A DNA stretch of 64,000 nucleotides from 12-FULL-44-12b sp964348525 (GCA_964348525.1 CAYGCY010000003.1:1-64000); one strand, 5' to 3'. Counted from the stretch's first letter, positions 14,685-22,542 are shown. Program-made: numbers and translations. Notes: a model not told the origin generated them from the letters alone.

Positions 14685-16214
14685 ATGTCATTACGATTAG
14701 TACTTCTCGCTGTAGCACTTTCTGCTGCGGCTGGTATTGCATTTGGTTATTTTTTGAGATGGATTATCTCTCTTGGTCGTCGTGGCTCAATGGAGCTTGA
14801 TATCAAGCAAAAAATGCTTGAGGCCCAAGAAGAGGCATCTCGTGTAAAAGCAGAGGCAGAACAAACAGCTGAAGAGATTTTAGAAACTGCGAGAAAAGAA
14901 ATAAAAGAAAAAGAAGAAAAAACGCTTAAATTAGAAGAGCGTCTTTTGAAGCGTGAAGAATTTTTGGATAAACGCCAGCTCGATTTGGATGCGGAAATAG
15001 AATCTGTGAAGGAAACGGCTGATGAAACAGAAAATTTGAAGAAAAAAGCCGATGTTTTGCTTCAAGAAAGACAAGAGAAGCTACAAAAAATTTCTGGACT
15101 CTCAAAAGAAGAGGCGAAAGCTGAGATTTTAAAAATTGCAGAAAAAAATGCGGAAGATGATGTCCAAACACGTATTAGAAAAATAGAAATGGATGGTGAA
15201 GAGCAAATAAAGTCCCGAGCCAGAGATATTTTGGCTACCACCATACAGCGCTTGGCTACAGATGTACCGGCAGAACTTATGACCACTTCAGTCCCAATTC
15301 CCTCTGAAGAAATAAAAGGGAAAATTATCGGAAAGGAAGGTAGAAATATAAAAACTTTTGAAAGAGCAACGGGTGTTGAGGTAATAATAGACGACACCCC
15401 CGGCACCATTACCCTATCCTCTTTCGACCCCGTGAGAAGACAAATTGCAAGAGTAGCATTAGAAGAACTTATAAAAGACGGCCGTATACAGCCAGCACGC
15501 ATAGAAGAAATGGTTGCGACAGCAAAAGAAGAGATACAAAAAATAATTAAACAAAAAGGCGAGGAAGCAGCATACGAGTGTGGCGTCTTTAATATGGACC
15601 AAAGAGTGCTCGCAGTGTTGGGACGTCTTCATTTCCGTACTAGTTACGGACAAAATGTCTTACAACATTCTATCGAGATGGCGCATATCGCAAGAATGCT
15701 TGCTGAAGAGCTCGGTGCTGACGAAAATGTAGCAAAAACTGGTGCCTTGCTTCACGACATTGGAAAAGCTTTGGACCACGAGGTACAAGGAACTCACGTG
15801 GAAATAGGGAGAAGAATTTTACAGAAATTTGGAGTAAGCGAAGAGGTGGTAAAAGCTATGCAAGCACATCATGGCGAATATCCATATGAAACTGTGGAGT
15901 CCGTAATAGTGCAGGTAGCAGACCAAATATCTGGTGGGAGACCGGGAGCAAGAAGAGACACGGCTGAAAATTATGTGAAGCGTCTGAAGGACTTGGAAGC
16001 TATTGCTCAAGAATTTAAGGGTGTAGAAAAGGCTTACGCACTACAAGCAGGTCGCGAAATACGAATTTTTGTATCTCCTGAAGAAATTTCTGATATAGAC
16101 GCCAAAGAATTGGCTAGAAATATCGCCCTGAAGATAGAAAAGGAACTTAAATATCCGGGTGAAATAAAAATAACAGTAATAAGAGAGACGCGGATTACAG
16201 AATTTGCCCGATAA
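14685..16214 (+). CDS. rny: Ribonuclease Y
   Basis: A 509-residue membrane-anchored endoribonuclease that starts mRNA decay. The N-terminal membrane helix (~5-26) is followed by a long coiled coil (~40-200), a KH domain (IIGKEGRNIKTFERATGVEV, ~213-232) and an HD domain (LLHDIGKALDHE, His-Asp pair near 355). Length matches the family (~510-520). A short spacer containing CGTGAGTGTCTGAAATAGC (16272-16290), also found after clpP, follows. Confidence 0.96.
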   Translation: MSLRLVLLAVALSAAAGIAFGYFLRWIISLGRRGSMELDIKQKMLEAQEEASRVKAEAEQTAEEILETARKEIKEKEEKTLKLEERLLKREEFLDKRQLDLDAEIESVKETADETENLKKKADVLLQERQEKLQKISGLSKEEAKAEILKIAEKNAEDDVQTRIRKIEMDGEEQIKSRARDILATTIQRLATDVPAELMTTSVPIPSEEIKGKIIGKEGRNIKTFERATGVEVIIDDTPGTITLSSFDPVRRQIARVALEELIKDGRIQPARIEEMVATAKEEIQKIIKQKGEEAAYECGVFNMDQRVLAVLGRLHFRTSYGQNVLQHSIEMAHIARMLAEELGADENVAKTGALLHDIGKALDHEVQGTHVEIGRRILQKFGVSEEVVKAMQAHHGEYPYETVESVIVQVADQISGGRPGARRDTAENYVKRLKDLEAIAQEFKGVEKAYALQAGREIRIFVSPEEISDIDAKELARNIALKIEKELKYPGEIKITVIRETRITEFAR

Positions 16215-16390
16215 AAGACGCTCCGAAAATTATTCCAGCGAACGCGCATAAGTAAAACACAAAACATCACCCGTGAGTGTCTGAAATAGCTGTTGCTATG
16301 CTTAAATTTGGGAAAATACACAAATTGTTTACAAAAAAGTCAAGCTGTGCACTAAAAATATGGCTTGCTTGCGCTCTTTTTGCACGGGTC

Positions 16391-16425
16391 TATAATTAGA
16401 GTACCTTTGATTCCGCCTCGGCGGA
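16391..16425 (+). promoter_or_regulatory. Promoter -10 and leader hairpin of the HU gene
   Basis: TATAAT at 16391-16396; a poor -35 (TTGCGC, 16369-16374) lies 16 bp upstream. The ~70-base leader holds a TCCGCC/GGCGGA hairpin (16412-16425) and ends in a stretch close to the leader of the gene at 9146. Confidence 0.55.
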
Positions 16426-16469
16426 GTAAGGAAAGCGGGTCGTTTATTAGAAATAATTTCAATTCCAAA

Positions 16470-16745
16470 ATGATGAATAAGGCAGGAATTGTTGATCAAG
16501 TTCACACAAAAATCGGAGGAACAAAAGTTGCTTCCGAACAAGCTGTTGAAACTATGATCGATTGCATTGTTAACACATTGAAAAAAGGTGGCGAAGTTTC
16601 TATCGCAGGACTTGGTATTTTCTCAACGAAAACCAGAGCCGCTCGCCAAGCTCGCAATCCTAGAACGGGCGCAACTATTTCAGTGCCAGCAATGCGCGTA
16701 CCGAAATTTAGAGCTGCAAAAGCTTTGAAGGATGCGGTGAAATAA
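16470..16745 (+). CDS. HU/IHF-family DNA-binding protein
   Basis: A 91-residue nucleoid protein. The start MMNKAGIVDQVHTKIGG is chosen because the frame upstream runs through the promoter and leader. The C-terminal half has the DNA-bending beta arm (FSTKTRAARQARNPRTGATISVPAMRVPKFRAAKALKDAV), the HU signature with the intercalating proline region RNPRTG. It binds and bends DNA as a dimer. Single-gene unit with its own promoter and terminator. Confidence 0.94.
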   Translation: MMNKAGIVDQVHTKIGGTKVASEQAVETMIDCIVNTLKKGGEVSIAGLGIFSTKTRAARQARNPRTGATISVPAMRVPKFRAAKALKDAVK

Positions 16746-16760
16746 AAAAATCCGCTTTCC

Positions 16761-16797
16761 AAACAAAAACCCGCCTCTTATTGGCGGGTTTTTGTTT
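16761..16797. terminator. Terminator after the HU gene
   Basis: A perfect 15-bp stem (16761-16775 / 16783-16797) with GC-rich top, A-run and T-run, able to act on HU and on the convergent gene ending at 16803. Confidence 0.85.
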
Positions 16798-16802
16798 GTC
16801 CG

Positions 16803-17540
16803 CTATCTTGGAAACTTTCTATTGTTCAGAAATAAATAATAGAGATCATCAAACACTTTATTTTCGGAAGATGGTGGAGTGAGTGTAAAGTTTTTAAACA
16901 TCAGATAGTAAGAGCTTCCAGTAAGTTCATCATATTCTTTAAGCATCGCTATAAAATCTTTGGCTGCTAAACTTCTGAAAAAAGCCGAATTCACTACCTT
17001 TTCTGGTGTCCTATTCCCTTCCGCGTCTATTTTATTCCTGTAGTTATTGTCCAAAACGCCCATTATTAGCCATTCTATTTCCTTTACTCTAGCTAATGCT
17101 TTGGGGGACGTTTTTTCCTTTATATCTTCAATTTTTGTAAGACAGGAGGACTCGAAGTTGGCTATTTGAGAATTTAGACTTGATATCTTTGTTTGAAGAG
17201 AAGAAATAGTCCTCTTTAATGATTCATTTTCGGCCTTTAGCAGGCCTTGATCACTTTTGTATACGTCATCTTTAACCGAAGAAATAATTTGTTTGATTGC
17301 ACTAATCGTTGAGGTGGCGCTAGTAGATGTGGCGGTGGTCGAGGTCGCTAGAGGCGTTAGCTCTCCATACAAAACTTTTTCTTCTACTGGCTTCGCTGGT
17401 TTCTGTGGGGCTTTTCTTATTTCCACACTCCTTACATTTGGAATTACTTTTAAATTATTAAGCCAATTAAAAAAACTTGAATCGGCAAAAACAATACTTG
17501 GTAATAAAAATAATACGAGAGCGAAAATTTGTACTTTCAT
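16803..17540 (-). CDS. Secreted coiled-coil protein, hypothetical
   Basis: A 245-residue protein with a signal peptide (MKVQIFALVLFLLPSIVFA). A Ser/Thr-rich low-complexity segment (ATSTTATSTSATST, ~70-84) precedes a coiled coil (~95-135: KAENESLKRTISSLQTKISSL). The C-terminal ~110 residues are a helical domain of unknown family. It should act outside the membrane. No catalytic motif seen. Confidence 0.75.
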   Translation of the reverse strand: MKVQIFALVLFLLPSIVFADSSFFNWLNNLKVIPNVRSVEIRKAPQKPAKPVEEKVLYGELTPLATSTTATSTSATSTISAIKQIISSVKDDVYKSDQGLLKAENESLKRTISSLQTKISSLNSQIANFESSCLTKIEDIKEKTSPKALARVKEIEWLIMGVLDNNYRNKIDAEGNRTPEKVVNSAFFRSLAAKDFIAMLKEYDELTGSSYYLMFKNFTLTPPSSENKVFDDLYYLFLNNRKFPR

Positions 17541-17612
17541 GTTAATACCAGTCTACAGATACAAAAAACTCTGGCAAGAAGCTAGTTTGAACGAACGAAG
17601 TGAGTCGAAGTG

Positions 17613-17713
17613 TGCGGGATGGGAGAATCTCTCCTTACAGGAGCAGTGCAGGTTTTCCATTTTCTCGAATCAAAGATTCTCGAAAATATGGAAGAACCTG
17701 TTCGATTCTCCCA
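17613..17713. other. Branched stem-loop containing a copy of a tRNA-Gly 3' end
   Basis: Bases 17613-17629 repeat 17795-17811, the 3' end (acceptor plus T-arm) of the nearby tRNA-Gly, in the same orientation. TGGGAGAATC (17620-17629) pairs with GATTCTCCCA (17704-17713). Inside are a small CTCC/GGAG hairpin and a long imperfect hairpin (~17648-17700). No ORF is present in 17541-17794. Confidence 0.5.
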
Positions 17714-17794
17714 CGAAGCCAAGAAGTTGGCTTCTACCCTCGCAAAACACAAAGAAAAATCAAACTAAGGGTCTGAATTTTTTCTTTGAGTTGG

Positions 17795-17865
17795 TGCGGG
17801 ATGGGAGAATCGAACTCCCGCCCACAGTTTGGAAAACTGTTATTCTACCATTAAACTAATCCCGC
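17795..17865 (-). tRNA. tRNA-Gly (TCC)
   Basis: Seven-pair acceptor stem (GCGGGAT/ATCCCGC), D-arm AGTTTAATGGTAGAAT, anticodon loop TTTCCAA giving anticodon TCC, and T-arm CGGGAGTTCGATTCTCCC. CCA is not encoded. Confidence 0.93.
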
Positions 17866-17879
17866 TTAGATAAAGAATA

Positions 17880-18296
17880 CTATATTGCCTCGTCCAACTC
17901 TTCAACTGGTGTTAAAACGTACTCGTATCTGAAGTAATCGTTTCTATTAAATATTTTAAAGATAGTTAAATCAAAAACACCCCCGTCTCCTGTCTTCATT
18001 CTTGTTCGTAAAACCGCCTGTGGCTCTCTACCGGAAAGTGGAGTTCCAAAATAACCTTCCTTGCCTAGTTCAGATATTTTGAAAACTCTGGTCATGTTTG
18101 CCTTTAAAAGATCTGCGTCTTCCCTTTCGGTCATTTTGTACTCTCCCGTCAAAACATCTCTTATGGCTTCCCTATTTTCAAACAAAGTGGAGCCCAAATA
18201 TTCATGAAATTTTTCAATGTCTATATCTGAGGATTCATATCTTCCACCTGCTTCATGGCCTTCGGGTGGCATTATTGGGTCTTTAAAATCCTCCAT
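17880..18296 (-). CDS. Hypothetical cytoplasmic protein
   Basis: A 138-residue acidic protein with no signal peptide, membrane segment or recognised motif. The C-terminal part is beta-rich (GVFDLTIFKIFNRNDYFRYEYVLTP). It precedes tRNA-Gly and follows the RNHCP gene by 15 bases in the same direction, probably in one transcript. Family not recognised. Confidence 0.65.
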   Translation of the reverse strand: MEDFKDPIMPPEGHEAGGRYESSDIDIEKFHEYLGSTLFENREAIRDVLTGEYKMTEREDADLLKANMTRVFKISELGKEGYFGTPLSGREPQAVLRTRMKTGDGGVFDLTIFKIFNRNDYFRYEYVLTPVEELDEAI

Positions 18297-18311
18297 TTGT
18301 TCAGATTATAT

Positions 18312-18599
18312 CTACTGAGAAATTTTCTGCACCTCGTCCTGATCATCTATTGTGAGAATGGGCGCCGGTCTTTCAAAACCACAAGCCTCACATTTATGCA
18401 CTACTCTGGATGATATTCCCCCTTTGGTTTCAATAGAAACAGGTTTCATCATTCCTCTGCACACTTCTTCCCTATCACCGGGATGAATGTCTACATGTTT
18501 CGACCACAAACATTTTGGGCAGTGATTGGTATATCCATTACCTTTCACGGCAAAACCACAATGCTCGCAGATAAAATCTTCTTTGGTACGGATAAACAT
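18312..18599 (-). CDS. RNHCP domain zinc-ribbon protein
   Basis: A 95-residue protein starting MFIRTKEDFICEHCG; the frame is open further upstream but only through two tRNA genes. Two cysteine pairs are visible (CEHCG and CPKCLWSKHVD), with TNHCPKCL matching the RNHCP family signature, and a further CEACGFERPAP pair. Four CxxC-type elements suggest zinc binding. The family's biochemical role is not established. It lies directly downstream of tRNA-Pro (CGG). Confidence 0.85.
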   Translation of the reverse strand: MFIRTKEDFICEHCGFAVKGNGYTNHCPKCLWSKHVDIHPGDREEVCRGMMKPVSIETKGGISSRVVHKCEACGFERPAPILTIDDQDEVQKISQ

Positions 18600-18612
18600 A
18601 TAATTATTAAGG

Positions 18613-18683
18613 TCGGGGTGCCGAGAATCGAACTCGGATCTCACGCACCCGAAGCGTGTATACTGCCACTGTACTACACCCCG
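18613..18683 (-). tRNA. tRNA-Pro (CGG)
   Basis: Acceptor CGGGGTG/CACCCCG, anticodon stem CACGC/GCGTG with loop TTCGGGT (anticodon CGG), T-arm CCGAGTTCGATTCTCGG. No encoded CCA. Confidence 0.92.
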
Positions 18684-18686
18684 AAT

Positions 18687-18757
18687 TCGGGCCGCTGGGA
18701 ATCGAACCCAGCCCTTATGCTCCCAAAGCATATATACTACCGATATACTACGGCCCG
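18687..18757 (-). tRNA. tRNA-Pro (TGG)
   Basis: Acceptor CGGGCCG/CGGCCCG, anticodon stem TATGC/GCATA with loop TTTGGGA (anticodon TGG), T-arm CTGGGTTCGATTCCCAG. It lies 3 bases upstream of tRNA-Pro (CGG), so the two are cotranscribed. Confidence 0.92.
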
Positions 18758-18954
18758 TAGTAAGGCTATACAATATCATAAACCAGCCTTATCTCATTAT
18801 TTATGTTTCATATTAAGACCAAGTTAAAGTATCATGGCTAATGAATGATGTGTATTTGGTGTTTGCCGTCACACAACATGCACCCGTACGAAACCGTACG
18901 GACACATCGCTCGGGTAAAATACAAAGATGAACCTTGTGCTTTACCTCTCGCTT

Positions 18955-19026
18955 GCACCCGTGGTGAAATGGATATCACAGCAGTCTTCGGAACTGTTGT
19001 TGTGGGTTCGAGTCCTGCCGGGTGCA
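18955..19026 (+). tRNA. tRNA-Arg (TCG)
   Basis: Acceptor GCACCCG/CGGGTGC, anticodon loop CTTCGGA (anticodon TCG), T-loop GGTTCGAGTCC. No encoded CCA. Confidence 0.9.
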
Positions 19027-19038
19027 CTAGCAACTGGA

Positions 19039-19152
19039 GAAAACAAACTTCTTTGTTTTCATCAGGACTCGAAAGCCGGAGCATGTTGCAAAGCAACAGC
19101 GAGGCGGGGTCGCGAAAATCCAGCTTCAGCCGGATTATTTGTGACCGAGTCT
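19039..19152 (+). other. Structured spacer between tRNA-Arg and tRNA-Pro
   Basis: Several hairpins in one stretch: 9-bp stem 19039-19047 / 19052-19060; an outer stem 19065-19071 / 19146-19152; GTTGC/GCAAC at 19085-19097; and an imperfect stem 19108-19121 / 19132-19146. It might be a processed RNA or a folded spacer. No ORF supported. Confidence 0.4.
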
Positions 19153-19171
19153 TGGCCAGGGTGCACCAGAA

Positions 19172-19242
19172 CGGGCCATCGGATAGTGGTAGTCTACGCC
19201 CATGGGGTGGGTGTGGCGGCAGTTCGATTCTGCCTGGCCCGA
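19172..19242 (+). tRNA. tRNA-Pro (GGG)
   Basis: Acceptor CGGGCCA/TGGCCCG, anticodon stem CGCCC/GGGTG with loop ATGGGGT (anticodon GGG), T-arm GGCAGTTCGATTCTGCC. Third proline isoacceptor within 650 bases. Confidence 0.9.
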
Positions 19243-19285
19243 AATAATTTCTGTTTTTTTGTGTTTAAGATATAATCTTTCAAGC

Positions 19286-19356
19286 GCGGTCATGGTTTAG
19301 TGGTAGAACGCGTCCTTGCCAAGGACGAGATGGGAGTCCGATTCTCCCTGACCGCA
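19286..19356 (+). tRNA. tRNA-Gly (GCC)
   Basis: Acceptor GCGGTCA/TGACCGC, anticodon stem CGTCC/GGACG with loop TTGCCAA (anticodon GCC), T-arm GGGAGTCCGATTCTCCC. TATAAT at 19271-19276 sits 9 bases upstream, so it has its own promoter. Confidence 0.92.
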
Positions 19357-19482
19357 CCGAAGAAAGAATTTCCTGTTGTCCGATTGGTGTCCCATACGAA
19401 AAGAACATTAAAATCCTAAAATATAAAAAACGGCTATACATAGGCAAAACTACACAATGAATTACAAAAAGATAAATAATCT

Positions 19483-19511
19483 TGTGGATAACCTTGGGGA
19501 CATGTGTATAA
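19483..19511 (+). promoter_or_regulatory. DnaA boxes
   Basis: TGTGGATAA (19483-19491) is the exact consensus DnaA box; TGTGTATAA (19503-19511) has one mismatch. They lie ~80-105 bases before a parS-like site. Another exact box is at 21728-21736. Confidence 0.45.
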
Positions 19512-19588
19512 AAGACATTGATTGTCCTATAGCTTTGTGTCGTAAAGTGGCCGTATATAGCCATATCCTTAAAATAGTCTCGTAATAA

Positions 19589-19604
19589 TGTTTCATGTGA
19601 AACA
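19589..19604. other. parS-like ParB-binding site
   Basis: TGTTTCATGTGAAACA differs from the bacterial parS consensus TGTTTCACGTGAAACA at one base. It lies just before yraN and about 29.5 kb from dnaA, within the origin-proximal zone typical of parS. ParA/ParB genes are not in the window. Confidence 0.7.
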
Positions 19605-19605
19605 T

Positions 19606-19989
19606 ATGGCTACTGACAAGAAAATCATAGGAAATAAGGGGGAGGATCTTGTCACAAGGTTTCTCATGAAACAGGGCTATAAGGTAATCCAAAGAAATTA
19701 TTTAAAGCCTTGGGGTGAAATAGATATTGTGGCTAAAAATAAGGATTTTATCCACTTTATTGAGGTAAAAGCCAAAGAAATAACGGATGAAAAATATAAG
19801 AATAGCTCTTCCTACAGACCAGAGGACCATATGCACCCATGGAAAATACGAAGGTTCAAAAGAATTATAGAAACTTGGATTATGGAGAAAGACTATGAAG
19901 GCAACTGGCAAATAGACGTTGCCATAGCATACGTCTCTCCAAACAAAGAACTTGAGTCTGTAGATATGTTTTGGGATATCGTGTTGTAA
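19606..19989 (+). CDS. yraN: YraN family (UPF0102) endonuclease-like protein
   Basis: A 127-residue protein of the YraN family, which has a restriction-endonuclease-like fold. Marks: GNKGEDLVTRFLMKQGYKVIQRN near the N-terminus and WGEIDIVAKNKDFIHFIEVKAK, containing the E-x-D and E-V-K residues of the fold. The start at 19606 (MATDKKIIG) fits the family; the ATG at 19588 would put the parS-like site inside the gene. Its cellular role is unclear; links to DNA processing are reported for some relatives. Confidence 0.9.
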   Translation: MATDKKIIGNKGEDLVTRFLMKQGYKVIQRNYLKPWGEIDIVAKNKDFIHFIEVKAKEITDEKYKNSSSYRPEDHMHPWKIRRFKRIIETWIMEKDYEGNWQIDVAIAYVSPNKELESVDMFWDIVL

Positions 19990-20016
19990 GTTGTGCGTTA
20001 GAATATGCAATAGAAA

Positions 20017-21486
20017 ATGGCTACATTTCCAATACCAGAACCAGTTTCACATGTAACAAATACCCTTAAAAATGGGGGTTTTGAAGCATATCTAGTGGGC
20101 GGTTGTGTAAGAGATATGTTCCTCGGAGAAAGGCCAAAGGACTGGGATGTGGCTACAAACGCCACCCCAGAGCAGATATCAGACTTGTTTCCCAAGACTT
20201 TTTATGAAAATAGCTATGGAACAGTTAGTGTGGTTCAAGAGGGGGTAGACGACGAAACTTTAAAGGTAATAGAGGTCACTCCGTACAGAACGGAATCTGT
20301 TTATTCTGACAAAAGACGCCCGGACGCTGTTTCTTTTGCAAAGACCATACAGGAAGACCTATCAAGACGCGACTTCACCATAAATGCCCTTGCTTATTCA
20401 GTAGAAAAAGATGAGCTTATTGATCTGTATGACGGCAGAAAAGACCTTATTTCTGGCCACATAAAAGCAGTTGGTGACCCAAAAGAACGCTTTAGCGAGG
20501 ACGCCTTAAGGATACTGCGAGGGATTAGACTCCATTCCGAGCTCGGATTCGGGATAGAAGCAGATACTTTATCCGCAATGGCTGAAAAAGCCGATAATTT
20601 AGGCTTTATTTCAAAAGAGCGCATCCGAGATGAGTTTATAAGAATAATAAGCTCCCCAAACCCATCCCTAGGGCTTATTTTGGCTGATAGGGTGGGGGCA
20701 TTAGGGTTTGTGCTACCAGAGCTCATAGAGGCAAAGGACATCGCTCAAAACCAAGCCCACGCCTTCGATGTCTGGACCCACCTCTTGAAATCCTTAGACC
20801 ACGCCGCCCATAAAAAATATCCGTTTCACGTAAGACTGGCCGCTCTTCTTCACGATATAGGTAAACCGGCCTCTAGAAGATGGTCAGAAGAAAATAAAGA
20901 CTGGACGTTTTATGGTCATGAGGTAATTGGAGCCAAAATGGCTAAGAAGATAATGGAAAACCTTAAGTTTTCACGTGAAACTACCACCAAAGTGGTTGCT
21001 TTGGTGCGCTGGCATATGTTTTTTTCAGATACAGAACAAATAACCTTATCTGCAGTAAGAAGGCTTGTGTCTAATGTGGGGAAAGACCTAGTGTGGGACC
21101 TTATGTCAGTACGCATTTGCGACAGAATAGGTACGGGAAGACCAAAAGAAAGCCCCTATAGACTTAGAAAATACCAATCTATGGTGGAGGAGGTGATGAG
21201 GGATCCTATATCAGTAGGAATGCTTGCAATAGACGGCAACGAAATAATGAAGGTGTTTCACGAGAAACCGGGACCGCGTATAGGATATGTGTTACACGCC
21301 ATTTTGAATGATGTTTTAGATGACCCAACTAAAAATACTAAGGAGGATACTCACTCTTTGGCCGAAAAATATTTAAAACTCAGCGATTCAGAGCTAAAAA
21401 AGCTTGGCGAGATGGGGAAAACCGCTTTAAGTAAAGAAGAGGAAGAAGAAATATCTAAAATACGCTCAAAATATAAAGTTAATTAG
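20017..21486 (+). CDS. cca: CCA tRNA nucleotidyltransferase with HD domain
   Basis: A 489-residue class II nucleotidyltransferase that adds CCA to tRNA 3' ends without a template. This agrees with the tRNA genes in the window, none of which encodes CCA. LVGGCVRDMFLGERPKDWDV (~25-44) gives the catalytic aspartates, RRDFTINALAY and the RxxxE-type nucleotide-recognition region follow, and an HD domain (LLHDIGKPASRRW, ~277) lies in the C-terminal half. Starts 27 bases after yraN. Confidence 0.95.
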   Translation: MATFPIPEPVSHVTNTLKNGGFEAYLVGGCVRDMFLGERPKDWDVATNATPEQISDLFPKTFYENSYGTVSVVQEGVDDETLKVIEVTPYRTESVYSDKRRPDAVSFAKTIQEDLSRRDFTINALAYSVEKDELIDLYDGRKDLISGHIKAVGDPKERFSEDALRILRGIRLHSELGFGIEADTLSAMAEKADNLGFISKERIRDEFIRIISSPNPSLGLILADRVGALGFVLPELIEAKDIAQNQAHAFDVWTHLLKSLDHAAHKKYPFHVRLAALLHDIGKPASRRWSEENKDWTFYGHEVIGAKMAKKIMENLKFSRETTTKVVALVRWHMFFSDTEQITLSAVRRLVSNVGKDLVWDLMSVRICDRIGTGRPKESPYRLRKYQSMVEEVMRDPISVGMLAIDGNEIMKVFHEKPGPRIGYVLHAILNDVLDDPTKNTKEDTHSLAEKYLKLSDSELKKLGEMGKTALSKEEEEEISKIRSKYKVN

Positions 21487-21500
21487 TAGACACTCACAAT

Positions 21501-21694
21501 ATAAAAACAAAGAACGCCCAGACGAGAGCGTCTTGGCGTTCAGTGGTTTATATCCATGGGAACAATCGTGCACTCCCACCGTGGTGTTTAATAAGTTTGA
21601 GAGGGCTTGTGCCTTTTGCTTCTTTGGATCATAAAGAACTACTGCCAGACGATCTTCGAGGGAAGATATGGGTCTCGGTTCCTGTCTGGCGCCT
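21501..21694 (-). ncRNA. Candidate structured small RNA
   Basis: On the minus strand a promoter (ATGACA, 16-bp spacer, TAAGAT) points to a start near 21693. The ~180-base transcript begins with a GCCAGAC...GTCTGGC stem enclosing ATCTTC/GAAGAT, then a TTCTTT/AAAGAA hairpin, and ends in a GAACGCC..GGCGTTC terminator (21512-21541) with TTTGTTTTTAT. No match to 6S, SRP, tmRNA or RNase P cores was recognised. An 84-codon frame (21466-21720, TTG start) covers the same bases but runs through the terminator, so an RNA is preferred. Confidence 0.45.
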
Positions 21695-21768
21695 GCAAGT
21701 ATCTTATTACTAAAAGACAAATTGTCATGTGGATAACTTTGTCCTTTATTTTATGGCTTTGTGAAGGC

Positions 21769-22539
21769 CTAAATTGCAATGTCTAATTCTATAGGACAAT
21801 GGTCCGACCCATATATGTCTCTCCACATAAAACTTTTTTTTACTTTCGAAATTATTTCTTTATTTACAAAAAAGTAATCGATTCTCCAGCCAATATTCCT
21901 GTCTCTGGCAAAAGATTTTTGGTCCCAGTATGAATAAGCGTCTTTTTCATCTTTGTGCATATGTCTAAAGGTGTCTATATATCCTTTCTCTATTACTTTA
22001 TCCATCCAAGCCCTTTCTACTGGGAGAAAACCTACATGACTTTCATTTTCCTTTGGTCTTGCTATGTCTATCTCTGTATGGGCCACATTTACGTCCCCAC
22101 AAAATATGATGTTTTTATGCTTTTTCCTTAATGTCTCAACAAACTTTAAAAACTCATCATAAAAACCCAGCTTGTACTCGAGCCTCTCTGCTGGACCGCC
22201 TCCGTTGGGGAAGTAGATATTAATAAGTACATACTCTTTATATATAGCCGTGAGCATTCTGCCTTCGTTGTCGTATTTTTCTACCCCCATTCCATATAAA
22301 ACTTTTTCCGGTTTCTCTTTTGAATATATAGCAACACCGCTATAGCCTTTTTTTAATTTGGGCCAATCAAAAAAGGCGTGATACCCTGCGGGCGAAGCTA
22401 TCTCCGGTGGCAACTGATCTGTTGTGGCCTTTACCTCCTGCAAACAAATAGCATCCGGATTTTGGTCAAAAATCCAGTTCAAATCACCATTCTTATGTGT
22501 AGCGCGAAGCCCGTTTACATTCCAAGAGATAAATCTCAT
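21769..22539 (-). CDS. xth: Exodeoxyribonuclease III
   Basis: A 256-residue exonuclease III/AP endonuclease for base-excision repair. Family signatures in order: ISWNVNGLRA (residues 4-13), ICLQEVKAT with the metal-binding glutamate (~35), NIYFPNGG, CGDVNVAHTEIDIARPK (catalytic Asp/Asn), WRIDYFFV and the terminal GSDHCPIELDI with the catalytic histidine. Length normal. A short AAGCTT-type repeat separates it from the Xer gene upstream. Confidence 0.96.
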   Translation of the reverse strand: MRFISWNVNGLRATHKNGDLNWIFDQNPDAICLQEVKATTDQLPPEIASPAGYHAFFDWPKLKKGYSGVAIYSKEKPEKVLYGMGVEKYDNEGRMLTAIYKEYVLINIYFPNGGGPAERLEYKLGFYDEFLKFVETLRKKHKNIIFCGDVNVAHTEIDIARPKENESHVGFLPVERAWMDKVIEKGYIDTFRHMHKDEKDAYSYWDQKSFARDRNIGWRIDYFFVNKEIISKVKKSFMWRDIYGSDHCPIELDIAI

Positions 22540-22542
22540 ATT

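Noticed and set aside
17613..17713. A tRNA or tRNA pseudogene here
   Set aside because: Only the acceptor/T-arm part matches tRNA-Gly; no D-arm or anticodon arm can be drawn, so it is listed as a structured spacer.
20967..20982. A second parS-like sequence inside cca
   Set aside because: Only 13 of 16 bases match and it lies within conserved coding sequence, so chance is likely.
21466..21720. 84-codon minus-strand frame as a protein gene
   Set aside because: TTG start overlapping a promoter, and the frame continues through a strong terminator; kept only as an alternative to the small-RNA call.
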